Assembly (NCBI GenBank): GCA_001179505.1
Contig: CDMY01000061.1
Location: forward strand, 32,983-96,982
Direction: 5' to 3'
DNA length: 64,000 nucleotides
DNA from: Vitrella brassicaformis
Taxonomy: Eukaryota; Sar; Vitrellaceae
The position numbers were made by a program, and so were the translations under genes. The notes under the pieces were generated by a model, which was given only the letters and a program-made list of their open reading frames with translations, searched no databases and was not told the DNA's origin. Shown here piece by piece: positions 1 through 10,062 of this stretch (positions are counted from its first letter, which is position 1; every line of letters begins with the position of its first letter).

Positions 1-341
1 CCCATATGTGCCACGCGCCTCGGCAGATGGGCGCAGTAAGTAGCACGTACAACACTAACCACACATGTCAGTCAGTCAACACACGAACCTTCTTTGCGTG
101 TGTCTTGCGTGTGTACTCATACAGGGCCGTGGTTAACTACCGCCTGAGCACCACAGGCGGCAGGGGCCCCCCTGCCCCGCCACCGACGCTCTCTGCTGCG
201 GCTGCCGTCGCACCCGTGCCATCAGCGGGTGGCCCACTGCTGACCGACCGCCCCACGTCGAGGGCGAGGAGACCACCACCGCTACCACACACGAAGGACA
301 CAGCAGCGAGGGGCGTCGGTGTGCCACTGTCGGCACGCTAA
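1..341 (+). CDS. 3' end of an unidentified gene (partial, spliced)
   Basis: This looks like the tail of a gene that begins left of the window. A short exon ends at 35, where a good donor (GTAAGT) begins at 36. An acceptor ending CATACAG at 124 opens the last exon, which runs to a TAA at 339-341. Joining 1-35 to 125-341 keeps one open frame. The tail is rich in Pro, Ala, Ser and Thr (PPAPPPTLSAAAAVAPV), so it is probably disordered. No domain is recognisable, and the assignment rests only on the splice sites and the open frame. Confidence 0.35.
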   Translation, partial: HMCHAPRQMGAVSSTYNTNHTCQSVNTRTFFACVLRVYSYRAVVNYRLSTTGGRGPPAPPPTLSAAAAVAPVPSAGGPLLTDRPTSRARRPPPLPHTKDTAARGVGVPLSAR

Positions 342-828
342 ATAGACGGATAGATAGAGATGGATAGAGTAGATAGATGCTAACATGGCTTAGGCAGGGA
401 GGGGAGGGATGGGCGGCAGATCGATGAGACGAATGGGAGAGAAAGGGTCCGGGTGTGTGTGGCTATATGTAGTGAGTGTGTGTGGCTGGGATACACACAA
501 TTTGTGTTGACGCATGCGCATGGCGCACGGACCTGTGTGTGTGTGTGTGTGTGTGTATGGGCGTTGAATTAATTGTCATACCGTCGAGGGACCAAGCCGG
601 CCCATGCATCCATCCATCTGAGCAATGGGTCCCTCCCTCCGAGCTGAGCTCCCTTTCCCATCTATCTGTCTGTCTACGGACGTCTGTCAATCGGCCGAGC
701 AAGCTAGCTAGATGTACACTCCCGCACACACAACGGGAAAATACGATAGATACGTCATGAGTGCACACAGCAGGGGAGTGCATGTGCAGCATGCTGCACT
801 CCTCTGCACTGCACACCCTCCATCATCC
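342..828. other. Intergenic, convergent 3' ends, microsatellites
   Basis: This stretch separates the + gene ending at 341 from the - gene ending at 829. It contains GATA-type repeats near 345-375, a (TG)n run near 535-556 and scattered CTGT and CATC repeats. Short open frames cross it, but they are built from repeat codons and have no splice or protein support. I see no RNA gene. Confidence 0.6.
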
Positions 829-3814
829 TCAATCATCTGTGTCCATCTCCACCGCCTCCTCTCCTCCCCACCGGCGGTTGGTGCTCGTGGCCGCCGCCAC
901 CTTGCCCTTGAGCTTCCCCACGCCCCTCATGCTGCTGCCGTGCCCCCCGCCGCCGCCCTTGCGCTTGGACACCGATGGCAGCACCATGCGATGCTCGCCG
1001 TCAGTGCTGGAGCTGGTGCTGTTGTTGTTGTTGTTGTTGAGTTTGGCCATGAGTGCCTTGATGTTGGCGGTGCGATTGCTGGGCGGCTGCGGGAAGTAGG
1101 CCATCGAGCGCAGGGAGCGGGGCTGGTTGAGAGGACAGACAGACAGACAGATATAATGCAGAAAGGTGTGTATGTGTATGTGTGTGTGTGCGTGGATTGG
1201 ATGGTGTTGTGGTGTGTTGTCGCGTCAGTCAGTCATTCCCCCACCCACCTTTGTGCTGGTGTGCGTGTGCGGGGCAGCAGGTGGCGACTCGAGGTCCATC
1301 AGACGGTGGGGCCTGCACAACATACATAACCCAACAAAGCACATACATACCCATCCATCATGGGCCACCTACCGTTTGGGCGAGTTCTGGTGGTGCTGTT
1401 CTCCTCTGTCGGAGGGGACGCCGCTGTCCACCCGCACGACACAGGCCTCCACCACGCCCACAGTGCCGTCGACGTGCAGCGGCTCACTCACAGGCACACC
1501 CTCACACAGAGCACCCTCACACACACTCCCAGCACCTGATTGATTGCAGACAGACATCCAGACGTACGTACCAGCATTCACGTGGATGAGCTGAGTGAGT
1601 GGGAGCTATCTATCGGTGTGTCTGTCTGTTTGTGCTCTTGCTGCTCTTGCTTGCGGTTGGCTGACCATCTTGCGCCGATCCCACGTCCGCCATTTGGTCG
1701 TCACCGTCGTCAGTATCGGGCGACTTGAGCTTCCCCTCCACACCGTCGGCACCCCTGCTCAGCACCACACACCGCACACAGAGCAAACGGATACATCCCT
1801 GCCTGCCTCCGTCTGTGTTCACAGCAAGGCTTACTTGTCCTTCTTGCTGCGATTTTCTCTTCCTTTGCCTTTGCCTTTGCCCTTGCCCTTGCCCCTTCTG
1901 TTCATCAGGACGCCCCTGCCGGTGTCCCGTCGAGTCTTGCTGATCGTCCGCTGCATCACCTGACGGTACGTCTCGCCCAGCGGCGGCTCGTCGTCATACC
2001 CGTCCCGCATCATGTCGGTCTGGGAGGGCATGTCAATCTGCGGCTGCGGCAGCTCGGCAGCTGAGGGGTCCAGGGGGGGAGGGAGGGGGAGATCCGCACT
2101 CACCGAGGCCACGATGGCGCACACAACCGTGACTGACAGACAGACCGACATACCGACAGAGGGGAGGTGAGAGAGAGCCATTCATGAGCATGGCTCCTTC
2201 CATTTGTGTATCATCTCTCCCTCCCTCCTTCCCTCCCTCCCTCCCTCCCTTGCTCTGTTTAAGCCTTTTCCTTACTGTCATCGATTTTGCCGCCCTGCTG
2301 CTTGAAGTTCCTGAGCCGGTGTGCGGGCAGCTCCTCTCTGCCTTTGTCGCGGAACGGCGTGCGGAAGAAGGGGCACACACTCGACACGAAGGCGGCATGG
2401 CAGATCTTCTGGGCGTAGTCCGCCGGGCTGCCAGGGGCAGGCGTCTCCATGTGATCCATGCGGGCGACCGAGTTGATGAGAGACGTGACCTCGCGCTCGT
2501 AGAGGTTGTCCCACACGCCGTCGGACGCTGCCACGATGATGTCTCCCTCCTGCAGGGGGATGTCCTCACGACTGACGTAGCGGTGGAGCCCCTCGAGGGT
2601 GCGGGGGGAGACTGCACCGACACACACACACACACACACATCCATTCACAGGATCGTGTGTGTGGTGTGGTGTGGTGTGAAGTGGTGCGTTCCTCGCTTA
2701 CAGAGCATGGGTTGGTCGAGGACTAGGTCATCGTCCTCATCGACGTCGTAGAGCCTGCCTATCTGATGGGGAGTGTTGAACCTGTCCACCGCACGCACAC
2801 ACACACAGGAATTGTGCCCGCCCCACTGCCCCCCTTCATCCATATATATTTTTGTGTGCTGCATTGCATGCTCTCTCTCACCCACCCACCCGCTGCAGCC
2901 GGCTGGCGAGAGGTAGATGAGGTTGTATCTGTCTTGGTCCTTGCCGTTGCCGCGACGCCACACGCCGATGAGGGAGTCGCCACACACACACACGCTCAGG
3001 ATGTTGGGATGAACCAACGCGCCGATCACTGCATATATCAAAGAACAGCAGACAAAAGGACAAAGGGACGACAGACAAGAAACATGAGTGACAGAGGGCA
3101 TATGTGTGTGTGCGTGTCTTGGTGCCTGTGTCATCTACCGGCCGTGGAGGCGCCCTTCTTGTCCGTCGAGCGCGTCAACATCTGTTCCCACCCACCCTCC
3201 AACACCCTGCATGACGACCACACAGCACACACACAGAACACCCACACAACACACACACACACACCAGGAATACCCTTTGTATGAGTGATTTTCTCGTTCT
3301 GTGACTCACTTGAGCGCGCGATGGTGTGTGCTGTCGTCTATGTGCTGTGTTTCCGCCATGCAGTGTTGCGCCAGACACCGGGCAAACGCCTGAGAGTCAC
3401 ACGGACCTCTCACACCACCTGCACACACAAGCAGCCAACAAACATGCAACACATTGAATGCATTGCAACAAACAAACACCCGAGCAGCCAGCCCCATTGA
3501 CTCGCCCGCCTCACATGCATCTGCCCATGCATGCAGCTAGCTTCTCCCATCCATCCCTGGCCGTGTATGGTCTGCTTACCAACACCGTCGAAGACGCCCA
3601 GCCCATCACACCGTCCATAGAATGCATCCTGGCAGCTTACATAGCCGTTTTTGGACAGCTGCCGCGCCGCTGTGTTGAATTGGAGTCGTGTTTTCCCGAC
3701 GGAGGGAGGCGGCGGCAGGGTGGGCGATGGGTCTGACGGCTGGGCTGGCGAACTGGCATCAGGGTGGTGGCGCTGCGCCTCGGATGAGGACGCGTGCAGT
3801 GCACACTGCGGCAT
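829..3814 (-). CDS. PP2C-family (PPM) phosphatase, PTC7-like
   Basis: Metal-dependent Ser/Thr phosphatase, spliced into about ten exons. From the start codon at 3814 the exons give a Pro/Ser leader, then LQFNTAARQLSKNGYVSCQDAFYG with GVFDGVG (first metal motif), GASTAG, GDSLIGVW, RFNTPHQIGR, IIVAASDGVWDNLYE (conserved DG) and GGKIDD. The last metal motif, DDITVV, is split by an intron: a 29-nt exon at 2104-2132 restores D-D-I-T-V-V-C-A-I-V-A-S. The order and the FNTPHQ and DGVWDN motifs match the PTC7/PPTC7 branch, whose known members act in mitochondria or plastids. Beyond the catalytic domain is an unusual tail of about 200 residues with a Lys/Gly repeat (near 1860-1900), acidic stretches, a poly-Asn run (about 1020-1040) and a stop at 829. 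The tail exons are less certain than the core. The gene lies head to head with the prenyltransferase at 3960. Confidence 0.82.
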
Positions 3815-3959
3815 TCAGACGGAAGGCTATCTCACAGAGTGTGTGTAACGATGAATGCGGCTCTGCGGAGTGGAATGGCAGAACCGAACGACGGCTGCCG
3901 TTTCCTCTTCACCGCGAGCTTTTCACGCAGATCTGGGACACGATGGATGTGGTCTCCAA
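3815..3959. promoter_or_regulatory. Bidirectional promoter region, phosphatase / prenyltransferase
   Basis: Only 145 bp lie between the two opposite start codons, so both promoters and both 5' leaders must fit here or overlap the coding exons. It holds GCGAGCTTTTC at 3914-3924, a motif that recurs in other head-to-head gaps of this window. No TATA box is obvious. The role is inferred from position. Confidence 0.45.
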
Positions 3960-4758
3960 ATGAAGCTCTTAGTCGTCCTTCTCGTTTCATCGGTCTTTCT
4001 ATCAACGTCTGCACTCCCACCCCCCTCACTGCGCCGCTCCTCCCTTCCCTCGCCGCGAACCATGACCGTCCCTGTGCGGCGCACCGCCCCGACCAAACAA
4101 CCGTCCACGGCCACCCCTGTTCCAGCGGACGATCAGAAATGCTCTTCCCCACCGCCTCCAACGCCGACGGGGCAGGTCGCGGCTCACTACGTGATAGAGG
4201 CCTTCCGCCCCTGGTCGCTCAGCCCGACGTTGTGCACGTCTGCTCTGGGTGCTGCGGTGGCGTGGCGCTCGGAGGACATGTTCAGCCTGCCGGTGTTTCT
4301 GCTGCAGTTGGCCGTGTGTGTGGGGCTGCAGAGCGTTGCCAACCTGCTGAACACGTACTTCGACCACAAGAAGGGCTTCGACACCAGGGAGCACAACGCC
4401 GACCCGACGCTCGCTGAGGATAGGCTCACTGTCAAACAGGTGTGGATCGCGATAGGATGGAGGGAGGAATGCAACACACATAGCCTGCCTGGTTGTCTGT
4501 GTGTGTGTGTCTGTGTGTGTGTGTCAGGTTCTCATCCTGATGGCTGGCTCGTGGTTGGTCAGCGGCATTGCCGGCGTGCAGCTGGCCCGCCTGGCGCCGG
4601 CAGGAGTGGACCCCCTCACCCTGCTGCTCTTCATCGCCGGAGGGGCCTTGATCGCGTCCATCTATTCGGCCCCTCCTGGCCTCAAGTACATTGGCCTGGG
4701 CGACGTGGGTGTGTTCGCCGCCTGGAGCCTCCAGACCCTCTTCTCATTCTTCGTGCAG

Positions 4759-4789
<31 letters not shown>

Positions 4790-5552
4790 ACAACGAGAGA
4801 ACGAAAGGCACAGCGTCAGGATGGGTGTCAGTCAGGTGATATGGATGGATGGTTTTGGGGTGTCTGTGGTGCGTTGGTTTGGTGTGTCAGACGGGCAAGC
4901 TGTCGCTGCTGCCTATTTGGCGTGCACTGCCTCTGGTCCTGCACACGGTGGCCATCCTCCACGCCAACAACACGCGGGACATCAACAACGATCTCAGTAA
5001 AGAGGGATGCGCACACAGAACACACACCCGACCGACACCCATCACACGACTCCACATCACATCACATCACACCACACAGCCTTGTCGGGCTGTCTTGTCT
5101 TGTGTTGTGTTGTGTTGTGTTGTGTGCAGATGCGGGCGGGAGGACGTTGGCGGCGGTGGTTGGCTTAGACGCGTCGGTGTGGCTGTACAAGGCGCTGGTG
5201 ATCGTGCCTTACGGACTGGCGATGGTCCGGGTACTGATGACCAACCTCTGGTACGCCCTGCCACTCATCACTATGCCCATCGCCAAGGGACTCGTCAAAA
5301 GGTATCCATCCATCCAGCCATCCATGACGACACACACGCACATGTCATGTTGGTGTGTGTACGTGCGTGTGTAGGTTTGAGGGTCGTCACTTCAAGAGTG
5401 GTGTTGTGGAGGACACGGCCAAGATGCAGCTGCTGTTCGGCGCCCTCACCTGCATAGCCGAGGCCAACAAGCCTATGATACCCCTACACGCCGTCGTCAT
5501 AGTCGTCATGAAACAAATGGCCGAACGGATGGTCGAGAAGCAGCAGCAGTGA
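3960..5552 (+). CDS. UbiA-family prenyltransferase, MenA/UBIAD1 type, probably plastid-targeted
   Basis: Integral membrane aromatic prenyltransferase that would attach an isoprenoid tail to a quinone head group; the MenA type makes demethyl-phylloquinone or menaquinone precursors. Five exons fit exactly: 3960-4439, 4528-4758, 4891-4996, 5130-5301 and 5375-5552, giving 388 residues. The first Asp motif is NLLNTYFDHKKGFDT and the second is HANNTRDINND, both typical of MenA/UBIAD1. Several hydrophobic helices follow (for example VLILMAGSWLVSGIAG and LTLLLFIAGGALIASIYS). The N terminus MKLLVVLLVSSVFLSTSA is a signal peptide followed by a Ser/Pro/Arg-rich stretch, as in bipartite plastid targeting. 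Introns 1 and 2 carry TG and CTGT runs. A homogentisate prenyltransferase is less likely given the NNTRDINND motif. Substrate and plastid location are inferred. Confidence 0.85.
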
Positions 5553-6026
5553 CGGGACGGCCGGTGTGATGTGTGTCACTCACGTCACTCACGTGTGTGT
5601 ACGGGCTGGCTGGCTGCACTCACTGCATGTCATGTGATGTGATTGGGTGGGTTGAGGGGTCCTCTCGTGTGGTTCGTGTGGTTTGTCTGGTGGTTAGTTC
5701 TCATGCAGCAGCCGATGCTCTCTTTTATCGCTCATGCCAATGGTCAGGTGGGTGCGGTGCATTGAGGGCTCTGTCAATCGAGATGAGCATAGCATGGTGT
5801 GAGTGATGTATGTGGGCCTGGCGTGTGTGTCACTGCGTTCTTGCCGGTGAGCACAATTGTGTGCGTGTGTGTGTGTGGTGGAGACAGGATCTGTCTGCCT
5901 GTATCTATAATATGCGGGAACGAACACGGTAATCGTTGGTTGCAATGAGTCCCGCCACGAGGGCATAAACCCTTGACCCCAACCCTTTCACCCAAAACCC
6001 TCCCGCGCAGCCCACAGGTCCCTATT
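5553..6026. other. Intergenic, no gene seen
   Basis: Simple-sequence-rich spacer (GTCACTCACGT, TG and GT runs) between two + genes. It holds the 3' flank of the prenyltransferase and the promoter of the next gene. The stretch at 5965-6005 has several AACCC units but is not a telomeric array. No RNA gene or splice-supported exon was found. Confidence 0.55.
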
Positions 6027-6735
6027 ATGTCCATGCGCAGCGTTCTGGCGGAGTTCCGATCCCTTTCGCACAGGATCTTCCCGAGGTGCACACAAGACAG
6101 ACAGACGCACACGCACACAGTCAGATCTACGAATGTGTGTTGCGGTGCCGATGATTGTCTTTGTCTGGATGTCCCTCTTTGCCTGTCTTTGTGTGCACTG
6201 CCAGGTGGCGCGAGCACATGGTATCGCGTGCAGATCTCGCACACATGAAAATGGACGCACTGAGGTGGGGATTCGTGGAGCAGGACCGAGTGCGGCAGCT
6301 GCTGTCGCAGCTCAACTCGAAGCTGCTGGAGCGGCAGAAGGCGCAGCGGGCCGAGGGGCGGGAGGTGAGCGACGACGAGCTCACGGACGAGCAGAACCAG
6401 GCACTCACAGACATGGGTATCACTGCAGAGGAACTGAAAGGTGGGTGGGAAGTGGACAGACGTGTGTGTGTCTGCGTGTTTGTGTTTTCTGCTGTCCATC
6501 CACCTGTCGTGTCGTTCATTGACTGCTTGGTGCAGAGGGCATGAAGACAGCGTACGAGTGTGTAGCACAGCTGTACGTTGACGCCACCTCCCCGGACCCC
6601 GCTGTCCGCGCAGCGGCCCGTCAGCGGTTCGGCGAGATCCTCACACCATCCCTCAAACACTTCCTGATGGAGGTCCTGGACACCTACGCCAAACACCAGC
6701 TGAAACCGTACCTAGTCGTCGAGGTGAACTGCTGA
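6027..6735 (+). CDS. Small basic/helical protein of unknown function (164 aa)
   Basis: Three exons join without frame loss: 6027-6085, 6205-6440 and 6536-6735, giving 164 residues. The start MSMRSVLAEFRSLSHRIFPR is Arg- and Ser-rich with few acids, which would fit a mitochondrial presequence. The middle is charged and helical (LLSQLNSKLLERQKAQR, then DDELTDEQNQALTDMGI). The C terminus ends in LKPYLVVEVNC. I do not recognise the family. The consistent splice phases and the amphipathic helices make it a credible gene, but no function can be given. Confidence 0.6.
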
Positions 6736-6813
6736 GAGGGAGGGAGGGAGGGAGGGAGGGAGGTTGGGTTGACTGGCACGGCTCGCCGGCTGGGTGTTCA
6801 TGTGTGTGGATGG

Positions 6814-7661
6814 ATGATCCAGGAGGTTCATCCGAGGGTGTTGGATGTGCGCGTCGAGAAGGGCTCGGGCGAGAGCGAGCTGGGCATCCTCGGTCGAATG
6901 GACCAGAGAGAAGCCCTCTACCACTTCTTCTCTGGTCGGCGGCAGGCAAACACATACCCATACACACATCATGATGCAAGTTTTGCCTTCCTTCTGGCCG
7001 TCTGCATGGCATGCAGGTGTGCTCGGCCCCGAGGGCGCCCTATCTCGCGACATCCAGCACCCATCAGGTGTCCCGAGGCGGATCGTCGTTGACGTGGAGC
7101 TGGCAGCGAGGGAGAAGTTCAGACTGCTGCCAGAGCAGCCGCCGACCCCCAAGGACGATGACATGCCCCCCTTGGCATACGTCGGACCAGCGCCTCGACA
7201 TTCCAAGGTGCCCTGGCATGTAAGCACGGCACGCACCAAGCACGCCACTCATACCAGGGGACAGACACATGTATGTATGACAGACACATGTATGTATGTA
7301 TGTATCCTTGTCCAGCCGGCTGACATGCAGGGCGTGTCTGAGCCGCCCTCCCCGGAGACCCCGCGAGAAGAGCAGCGTGAGCCCGAGGGCCCCCCGCCGT
7401 GGTCGTCTGCGGGCCTCGAGAGCACCCCCTCACAGACGGTCCTGTGGCTGTGGACGTTTGAGCGAAGCCTTCTCAGGAACGATGATGAACGAGGCGGTGG
7501 CGGTGCGTCATCGGCGTCGTGGAAAGTGAGAAACATCAATGAAGGTAGGTGGGGCGGACGGGCGGGATGGTTCGGCAGTGGGCCAGTGAGGGCTGATTGA
7601 TGTGTTTGTGTGTGTATTTTGTTGTTTGTTGTGTTTTTTGTCAGCTATCCGTCCATACTGA
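6814..7661 (+). CDS. Unidentified spliced gene
   Basis: Four exons fit in one frame: 6814-6934, 7017-7219, 7316-7544 and 7645-7661, with the last exon encoding only AIRPY before TGA. The start is uncertain, because an in-frame ATG at 6769 is also possible. The product begins MIQEVHPRVLDVRVEKG, has a proline/glutamate-rich middle (PPSPETPREEQREPEGPPP) and contains QTVLWLWTFERSLL near the end. No domain is recognised. It begins less than 100 bp after the stop of the previous gene, so the two are very close tandem genes, or the start is further upstream in that gap. Confidence 0.45.
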
Positions 7662-7993
7662 CGACTGACTGACTGACTGCCGGGGTCGGTCGAGCCATTC
7701 ATTCATCGATCGACTGTGTCGGTCTGTGCAAAGTGAATGAGACTTGAGTGATGCTTCTCTGTTATTGAGTTTTTGGTTGTGTCTGGGGGTGGGGGGGTGG
7801 TCACCACATCCGGGATTTGCGCGAGTGTGAAGACGTGTCAATGGACAGACCTTTCGGGCCGTTAGAGGCAGATGACGTACGGGGAGGTCAGCAGGCCCTG
7901 GGCTCGGGGCAGACACGCCCAGAGGCCCTCGCAGCTGTGCCTTTCCTGCCCAACGGCCGAGTCAACGGCGGATGAAATAATGAGCCCTGCGGC
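7662..7993. other. Intergenic, promoter side of the glycosyltransferase gene
   Basis: About 330 bp with GACT and GTTT repeats and no supported exon. It should hold the 3' flank of the upstream gene and the promoter of the gene starting at 7994. No conserved promoter element is evident. Confidence 0.5.
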
Positions 7994-9632
7994 ATGGAAC
8001 GCTCTCGCCTCGCCGCATCCCCCCTTCTCTCCGCCCATCTGCTGTTCGCCGCCGTATGTGTCATCGCCATCTTCTCTCTCACTTTCATCGCTACTGGGTT
8101 CGGTTCCGCCGGGCGGCCAAGAGCAGCTTCGCTCATCGACAGTGCCATTCCAGACACCGCAGCGTGCTCTCTGGAGGCTGATTTGGACCGATTCAGGGAG
8201 GGGAATCTCCTGCCATTGATCAAGACCAACACGTCATCCTCTCAGCAATTCCACTGCGTTCGGGCGTCAAGCCCACCTGTGGCTGTCAGGGGGTGCGGCG
8301 ATTGCAGTGGCCCGCCAAGTGTTGCTTTCCTCTTCCTGGTGAAAAACAACGTGCCGCTGGCTGCCCTTTGGGAAGAATGGCTCGCTTTGTCGATGGACAG
8401 GCGTCGTTTCACAGTCTACTTGCACATACAGGAGGGCACCGGTGCGAGTGAGCCGCCCAGCAGCCTTAGAGGAGCTATATCAGTCGAGAGAGTCAAGACG
8501 AGCTATGGCAACTTTGTCCTCGCGGAGAACGCCTTGTTGAAGGCCGCCCTTCGTGATCCGTGCAACCAGATGATGGTGCTGGTGACTGTCTCGCACATTC
8601 CAGTGAGCCATCCTGATGTGGCGTATGACGTCCTCTTCCAACACAGAGTGCCCGAGACCGGCGGGCAGCCCACAAGCCGATTCTGGTATGGGTGTGTACA
8701 CAGAATATGGTGCTGAGAAAGACAGACGAGGCGAAACATACGTGCTCATTGCTTGTCTGTCTCTGTGCGCTTGCAGTTATGCGAAGGCCAAGCCGTTCGA
8801 AAGGTATGCAGCGTGCACGTACCGTCCATTCCATTCCTGTCTCCTATGCTAAACTACGTCCATCAGGTCAACACACAAGGGCATGGGAAACATGGACTTG
8901 GACCGCACCCCAGCAGACACAGCAAGCCCTTCTCCGTCTTGTCAAGATGCGGAGAGCACTATCGGATACGGTAGGCACTATCCGACGGAAACATGGATAT
9001 TCATGCGCGCATTTCTGCTACGCACCTTTCTTTGTGCAGATCTCAAGCACCACCAGTGGCGGGCGTGGAACCGGTACCACGCCTCGATCGTCGTCGCACA
9101 GGGCCTTACTTATCCGTACGACGGCCTTCCTTGGAACCGTGGCCATGGCCCGTACGCAGACCCGAGTGAGTGGTTTGGACATCACGTGCTTAGGAGGGCA
9201 CTTGGGAATGGTGCCGTATGGAAGCAGGTAGTGTACGGGACAGCAGCATTGGCCAAATTATCACATCGACGGCATGTCATGTGTGGCTGGCTGCCCATCC
9301 AGGTGAACGGTGGCCTGCAAACCAATCACACCGACCGGTGTGATGACAAAATCCTCACCGAATTCTGCGATACTAAAACCTGCTGGAGCGCCGACGCCTG
9401 CGGCTACGGCATGGGGCGCTCCTGTTCTCCCAGCGGCCCGCTTTGCTTCTCTTCTCTTAATCTGACCAAACTGACGGAGACTATCTCTTCCAGGCACCCG
9501 CTCTTTTTCAGGAAAGTCCCGCCAGATGCAACGCTTTTTGATGAGGGTGGAAGAGAGGTGGGTAGGGTGACTGACTTGCTAATACCACTCATTCGAAACT
9601 ACAGCAGGCCTGTGTTAGTCACGAGTATATGA
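7994..9632 (+). CDS. GT14-like (core-2/I-branching) glycosyltransferase, type II membrane protein
   Basis: Likely Golgi glycosyltransferase. A single transmembrane anchor, LLFAAVCVIAIFSLTFIATG, lies near the N terminus, which fits type II topology. The next block, SVAFLFLVKNNVPLAALWEEW, then FTVYLHIQEG, ALLKAALRDPCNQMMVLVTVSHIPV, follows the GT14/DUF266 pattern known from plants (VAFLFL..G.LPLA.LW..F, Y.VYVH, ANALLD...RFVLLSESCIPL). Further exons include HHQWRAWNRYHASIVVAQG and end at GRVTDLLIPLIRNYSRPVLVTSI. A short exon at 8777-8803 fits in phase after 8685. Between about 8866 and 9040 the reading frame is unclear, and two or three frames remain open. The expected acceptor-specific details and donor sugar cannot be read. 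Final intron at about 9229-9301. Confidence 0.6.
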
Positions 9633-10062
9633 ATCAGTATGTGTGTGTTGTCTCCTGTCTCTTTTTCCGTCGTACCGGCTATAGCATTCCCTTGCACAGA
9701 CTGTCCTGGGTGGTTGATTCGTCGTATGTCTGATTGTATATTTGACGTGATTTACACAGTACAGTAGGCCTCTGTGTCGTAATAATAGTAGTACACACAT
9801 CAATCCACTTTATTGAGTGTGTGTGTGGATTATACTTTCTGATATATGTGTGACAATGGCGGCATGTATGCCAGCCACATGGGCTTCATGGCCATTCATG
9901 GACTTACGTGACGTAAGTGGCTCATTCATCTGCACCCTATGTGGGTCAGTCACCCCTTACACACTAGCAGCTTCCTTGGTCAACCAACGGACATCTAAAC
10001 AGCGGCTCACCCTCGACTCTCTCCCACACTGGCTGGCTACGGCTGGCTGGCTGGCTGGCTGC
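9633..10062. other. Intergenic, convergent 3' ends
   Basis: Lies between the stop of the + glycosyltransferase gene and the stop of the - oligoribonuclease gene. Lower GC than the flanks, with a GGCTGGCT tandem run at about 10030-10060. I see no exon or RNA gene. Confidence 0.55.

Noticed and set aside
463-816. Open frames of Cys/Val/His repeats over TG/CA microsatellites, here and at many other places
   Set aside because: They arise from CA or TG dinucleotide repeats in introns and spacers and have no splice or domain support.
3173-3210. GVGGWEQM in the phosphatase exon taken as the canonical DGVGGW motif
   Set aside because: The true first metal motif is GVFDGVG in the first exon; the later match lies in a different part of the fold.
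5960-6010. AACCC-rich stretch that looks like telomere repeats
   Set aside because: The units are irregular and few, and lie between two ordinary genes.
6935-7016. Possible GC-AG intron starting at GCAAAC (6945) in the gene at 6814-7661
   Set aside because: A normal GT donor at 6935 keeps the frame, whereas the GC donor does not.
8692-9231. Alternative + frame across the glycosyltransferase gene (TRAWETWTWTAPQQ)
   Set aside because: Its second half (SGGRGTGTTPRSSSH) is a shadow of the HHQWRAWNRYHAS exon; only 8866-8970 remains undecided.
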